This document shows, piece after piece, positions 59,800 to 64,000 of a stretch of DNA of 64,000 bases; within the stretch, counting starts at the first letter, position 1; every line of letters starts with the position of its first letter. Location of the stretch: NCBI RefSeq assembly GCF_003086295.3, contig NC_092038.1:134286737-134350736 (forward strand). Direction: 5' to 3'. The notes under the pieces are model-generated. The model searched no databases. It was not told the origin of the DNA and was given only the letters and a program-made list of their open reading frames with translations. The position numbers were made by a program, and so were the translations under genes. The stretch comes from Arachis hypogaea. Lineage: Eukaryota > Streptophyta > Magnoliopsida > Fabales > Fabaceae.

Positions 59800-59812
59800 C
59801 TTTTATTTATGG
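59800..59812 (-). promoter_or_regulatory. TATA-like box of the HD-Zip gene
   Basis: CCATAAATAAAAG on the minus strand, about 185 bases upstream of the start codon at 59620. The TATA distance and AT context are reasonable, with a pyrimidine-rich leader following. Confidence 0.45.
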
Positions 59813-59906
59813 TAGAAACTACAGTTACCTTTACAGTTACACTACTTTTACGTAAACTTGATAGTCGAGAGTCAGTTGAATGATTTAAAATGTTTAATTA
59901 AATTAA

Positions 59907-60047
59907 GGTGGAAACTCAAGTGGAGTCGAATTCACGTGAAGTTGATATTGAGAGTCGTTAAATAATTTAACTGATTTGACTAAATTTTCATCTAGCGGCT
60001 CTCAACTATCAACTTCATGTGAAGTTGACTGCACCTGAGTTTTCACC
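59907..60047. mobile_element. Palindromic MITE (141 bp) upstream of the HD-Zip gene
   Basis: GGTGGAAACTCAAGTG at the left pairs imperfectly with the reverse complement of the right end, GGTGAAAACTCAGGTG. Pairing continues through GAAGTTGAT-TTGAGAG, so the whole unit folds on itself. Flanked by TTAA on both sides (59903-59906, 60048-60051), consistent with a TAA/TTA target as in Tourist-like (PIF/Harbinger) MITEs. I recall this sequence type as abundant in Arachis. It lies about 100-240 bases upstream of the putative TATA box. Confidence 0.75.
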
Positions 60048-60051
60048 TTAA

Positions 60052-61210
60052 GTTAAATGCATTTGAGTTTTCACTTTGTTTATAACTAATTATAATATAA
60101 ATATATAAAAAATAAAGAAAATTATTTCCTAGCCTTTTCTTTAAAAACACATCCAAATGTGGACAAAGTGAGTCAATTAATTAAAAAAATTCTAAATGAT
60201 ACAAGCTGATAACTAGATAACCTATGTCAGATAAACCATAAGATGTGTATAATAATCCACAATAAACATCTCAAATTGTCATGTATAATTTAATAGCAAT
60301 AAGACACAACAATGTATAGTAATTAATAAATAAACCCATGTAATTTCCAACACGTGAAGCTCTGATCTTCCGTTTATAATTGGTTCGTCATTACAATATA
60401 TCAGTTCTCTTCTCTACTTCTCAACTTGCAGGATCTACATAGGAAATTAAATAAGCGCTGATAATTAGATACAAGGTACATCTCAATTCTCAATAAAGAT
60501 CACAGATTGGAGATTATTTGTCTTATATATGCAGTAGATCAGAGCAGGACATTGATTCCTATAATTAAAGTAACAGAGAGGTTTGCACATGTTCTGCTCA
60601 ATTGGTTTCATTTCTATATATATATATATGAAGAAAATAAACGCAGATATTTGGTGCTTGTTACGTTATTCACTCAATACATCGATGTTGGAACACAAGA
60701 ATAAAGTATGAACAGACACATGCATGAATCTATATATACCTTAAAGCTTATAACATTTCAATATGCGGAGTTTTCACGAGCAATTGGCTAGCTAGTTTTT
60801 TACTTTTCTTCAATTCATATGCTGGCTTCTTTTCTTTATAATTAATGTGCAAAATGACCATTTAAATGTACTTGCTTTGAAGGGGAAGTGGTTAAATTAA
60901 GCAAAGCTATTATATGATGATGATGATGATGATGATGATGGACTTTTGACTTGAATGTGTGTTCCTTTATTTTCAAAGCTATTTATGTCAAGACTTTAGG
61001 GAGGGGTAAATTATATATATACTGAACTAGAGAACAAAACGAAATGTCAAGGAATTTGGTACGCTTTTTGAATGTCTGTTCCAAATTCGATGGTATTATA
61101 TATGTATACATTTAAAATTTTAATAAATAAATAAATAATGAAAAAGTCTAAAAGGCCAGCACTTATATTAAAAGCTTGATCGAGTCTGTATAAATAGTAG
61201 TTGGTTATCT
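60052..61210. other. Spacer between HD-Zip promoter and LINE
   Basis: AT-rich, no gene recognised. Includes a (GAT)n run at 60914-60940 and an AT run near 60617. Distal promoter elements of the HD-Zip gene may lie here, but none can be named. Confidence 0.5.
60914..60940. repeat. (GAT)n microsatellite
   Basis: Nine GAT units. Confidence 0.9.
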
Positions 61211-61213
61211 ATC

Positions 61214-64000
61214 TTTCCAGAGGCTTATGCAGAAGTTTTAAATAGGCTTCAGTCTGATCATTGCCCTATTCTGGTGCGTTGTAAAGGTCGTCCTCAGCCT
61301 AAAGGGAATCGACCTTTCCGATTTGTTGCTGCTTGGGCTACTCATCCTGGGTATAAAGATATTGTGAACCAGTCATGGTGGTCTGGTAATAGAGGAATTC
61401 ATGGCAAGCTTTCAGAAGTACAGAAGAATTCACTAGAGTTTAACTCGAAGGTATTTGGTAACATTTTTGTTAAGAAATGTGAATTAGAGCAGCAGATTAA
61501 TTATTTACAAAAGCGTTTGGAAGTGGTGGATAGTATTTATTTGCGTCAGAAAGAGCAACAGTTGCTTGATGATTATAATAATACTCTAGTGCAAGAAGAG
61601 CTCCTATGGTTCCAAAAGTCCAGAGAGCAGTGGGTAAGGTTCGGGGATAGGAATACAAGATTCTTTCATATTCAAACTCTTGCGCGAAGGAAGCATAATA
61701 AGATTCATGGCCTTTTTCTCAAGGATGGAGTGTGGGAAACTGATCCAGAGGTTCTGAGTCAAGAAGCAGAGTCTTTCTATAAAAGCTTATTCTGTCATTT
61801 GGATGATGTTGATGTGGGTTGCCTTGGTGATGTGCCTCTTCCTTCTCTGAATGAGGAAGCTTGCAATAATCTTACGGCACCAGTTACTATGGAGGAAGTC
61901 AAAACAGCTGTTTTTCACATGAACTCTTTTAAAGCTCCAGGTCCGGATGGGTTTCAAACTTTCTTCTTCAAAGAATATTGGGAGATCATTGGTCTTGATG
62001 TTTGGAAGATGGTTAAGCAGGCATTCTCCGGTGTTACTCTTGATCCGAGAATGTTGGAGACTTTACTGGTTCTCATTCCAAAGGTTGAATCACCGGTATC
62101 TATGAAAGATTTCAGGCCGATTAGTCTCTGCAATGTAGTTTACAAGATCATCACGAAGGTCCTTGTTAATAGGCTTCGTCCTCATCTTGCAGAGATTGTT
62201 GGCCCGCTTCAAGGAGGATTTATTCCGGGACGAGGAACTCCTGACAACATCATTATTGCTCAAGAAGTCCTCCACTTTATGAAGAAGACTAAATCAAAGA
62301 AAGGCACACTGGCCTTTAAGATTGATCTGGAGAAAGCTTATGACAGAGTTGACTGGAGGTTTTTAGCTCATACCCTTAAGAGCTTTGGTTTTCCTATTCC
62401 TACACTTAATTTGATTATGAATTGTGTCACTGCTTCTTCCTTATCTATTCTTTGGAATGGGAGTCGGCTGAATGGCTTTACTCCTAGCCGAGGTCTTAGA
62501 CAAGGAGACCCTATGTCACCCTATCTTTTTGTGTTGTGTATGGAGCGACTGGCATGCTTTATTAGTCATCAGGTTGATTTGGGCTTGTGGGAGCCGGTTG
62601 CTATTTCTAGAGGGGGACCAAGAATATCCCATTTAATGTTTGCGGATGACTTGCTTCTATTCTGTAAAGCTACAAAGAGACAAGTGCAAAATGTGATGTT
62701 GGTTTTAGAGACTTTTTGCAAAGCATCTGGGATGAAGATTAATGTGGAGAAGTCTAAAGCGCTTTGCTCCAAGAATGTCTCTACAACAAGGAAAGAGGTT
62801 TTCACTGGGGTATCCTCTATCAGATTTGTCCAGGATTTGGGCAAGTATCTTGGAGTTACCCTTAGCCATTCTAGAGTGACTCGTTCAGCTTTCAATGGTG
62901 TCCTGGATAAGATTCGGAGTAGGCTAGCAAGCTGGAAAGGGAGTTTACTCAATCGGGCTGGTAGACTCTGCTTGGTTAATTCTGTTGCCGCTGCTATTCC
63001 CACGTACCAGATGCAGGTCTCTATTTTTCCCAAAGGAATCATTAGTAAATTGGAGTCTATGATGAGGAATTTTCTTTGGAAAGGACAAGTTGATGGAAGA
63101 GGATTGAATCTTGTTAGTTGGAAGGTACTGGTTACTCCAAAAAAATATGGAGGTTTGGGGATTAGAGATCCTTATTGTGTAAATATTGCTCTTCTTGGGA
63201 AGCTAGTTTGGACTTTTTTCCAGCAGCCAAACAAGCTATGGGTCCAATTATTGGACGCCAAATACCGATCATCTCTATATGACTGTTTTAGTTATCCTAA
63301 GAACAAGGACTCTCCCATTTGGAGGTGTCTTTGCAAGGCTTGGAAAGTGTTGAAGGATGGGTTTGCTTGGTGTATTGGAGATTTGAACCAGAATTTTTGG
63401 TTTTCTAGCTGGAGGAGAGAAGGACGGTTATCTAATGAGATGGATTATGTCCACATTTCTGATTCGAATCTCCGGATACAGGATATTTGGTCGGTTGGTA
63501 GGTGGCATTTGGATACTCTTTATTCTCCTTTATCTCAAAATCTGAAAAATAATATTCTCTCTTACAATCCAGATGAACAAGCAGGTCCGGAAGTGGGTTG
63601 GTATTGGAGTGGGTCTGCTGCCAAAGTCTATGACTCACGCAATGGTTACTTGTGGTTGTGTAAGCAGCTGTTTGGTTGGGAGGAGAGGGAGAATTGGCTT
63701 TGGCTTTGGCGTCAGCTTGTTCCGGAAAAGCATAAGTTTTTGGCTTGGTTGTGTCTTAAGGAGGCTCTTCCTACTGCAAGTTTTCGCTTTAGAAGAGGGA
63801 TGTCGTCATCGGATAGGTGTCCAAGATGTCTTTCTAGCCAGGAATCGGTTATACATTGTATTCGGGATTGTCCAAAAGCTCAGCTTGTCTGGCAAAGGTT
63901 GGATATTCCTTGTCATCCTTTGGATTTGAAGAACTGGTTCTTGTATCATAGCAGAGAGCACACATTCAAGTTCTTTTCGGGACTTTGGTGGATATGGCGA
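61214..64000 (+). CDS. L1-type LINE ORF2, 5' truncated, open to window end
   Basis: A frame of 929 codons without any stop, running off the right edge. It begins inside the last part of the apurinic endonuclease (LQSDHCPILV keeps the S-D-H motif), so the 5' end of the element is cut near 61210. Reverse transcriptase blocks in order: KAPGPDGFQTFFFKEYW (about 61930), FRPISLCNVVYKIITKVLVNRL, QGGFIPGRGTPDN, FKIDLEKAYDRVDW, RGLRQGDPMSPYLF, and catalytic LMFADDLLLF (about 62635). KYLGVTLSHSR and GSLLNRAGRLCLVNS follow. The zinc-binding region comes next (RNGYLWLCKQLFGW, then CPRCLSSQESVIHCIRDCPKAQLVW, about 63820-63895). The RNase H that usually follows lies beyond the window. No initiation codon is claimed. 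The complete openness implies a young insertion. Confidence 0.92.

Noticed and set aside
62090..63929. Frames on the minus strand and a second plus frame inside the LINE
   Set aside because: The 929-codon plus frame has clear RT motifs; these others are shadows.
1..64000. tRNA, rRNA, CRISPR or bacterial-type operons
   Set aside because: I looked for T-loop/anticodon patterns and regular spacer arrays and saw none. The repeats present are microsatellites and transposons.

Overview
This window is AT-rich nuclear DNA from a plant, almost certainly a legume. I infer Arachis (peanut and wild relatives) because the small palindromic MITE at 59907-60047 and the style of the long-LTR elements look like Arachis repeats I remember. 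No database was consulted. No ribosomal RNA, tRNA, organellar or bacterial sequence was recognised. Only one clean host gene lies wholly inside the window: a three-exon HD-Zip class I transcription factor gene on the minus strand (58590-59620). Nearly everything else is transposable elements of different classes and ages, separated by AT-rich spacer with microsatellites.

Left part (1-24980). A decayed autonomous-type Helitron lies on the minus strand. Its 3' terminus is at 663 (short GC-rich hairpin plus CTAG next to a T), followed upstream by a broken Rep/PIF1-helicase gene (898-5712) and RPA-like exon remnants (5869-6925). A 5'-truncated RTE-type LINE (7196-8097) and a non-autonomous hAT element with perfect 8-bp target duplications (8691-9425) follow. 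A second Helitron-related block reaches from about 11 kb to a 5'-type terminus at 17228. It holds an intact four-exon reading frame that fuses an RPA-like OB-fold protein in frame to the C-terminal part of a PIF1 helicase (11075-13396, 633 codons plus stop), a pair of about 520-bp direct repeats, and a B3-domain pseudogene (15879-16594). From 17.5 to 25 kb there is mostly spacer, with a MITE, ATT/AAT microsatellites (one forming a long palindrome) and a GC-rich island with CACGTG motifs at about 22 kb.

Middle (24981-48966). A Ty3/Gypsy element of the Tat type (24981-37593, LTRs about 91% identical by hand count) carries decayed gag, protease, RT, two RNase H regions and integrase. An antisense open reading frame lies between pol and the 3' LTR. 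A 3.88-kb solo-LTR-like element with a perfect 5-bp duplication (30390-34272) is nested in the end of its integrase gene. About 100 bp further on is a Ty1/Copia element of the SIRE type (37696-48966, both LTRs exactly 1618 bp), with gag-pol broken by a few stops and frameshifts and a downstream env-like/plant-transposon-protein ORF.

Right part (48967-64000). After AT-rich spacer comes a 3853-bp non-autonomous CACTA element (52769-56621, AAA target duplication) that has captured several exons of a receptor-like protein kinase gene. A second copy of the 160-170 bp MITE follows, then the HD-Zip I gene, whose upstream region carries the palindromic MITE. A 5'-truncated L1-type LINE (61214 to the window end) has 929 consecutive open codons covering RT and the zinc-binding region. 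The most unusual items are the intact RPA-PIF1 chimera, the kinase-capturing CACTA element, the antisense ORF of the Gypsy element and the array of alternating purine-pyrimidine palindromes inside the nested LTR.
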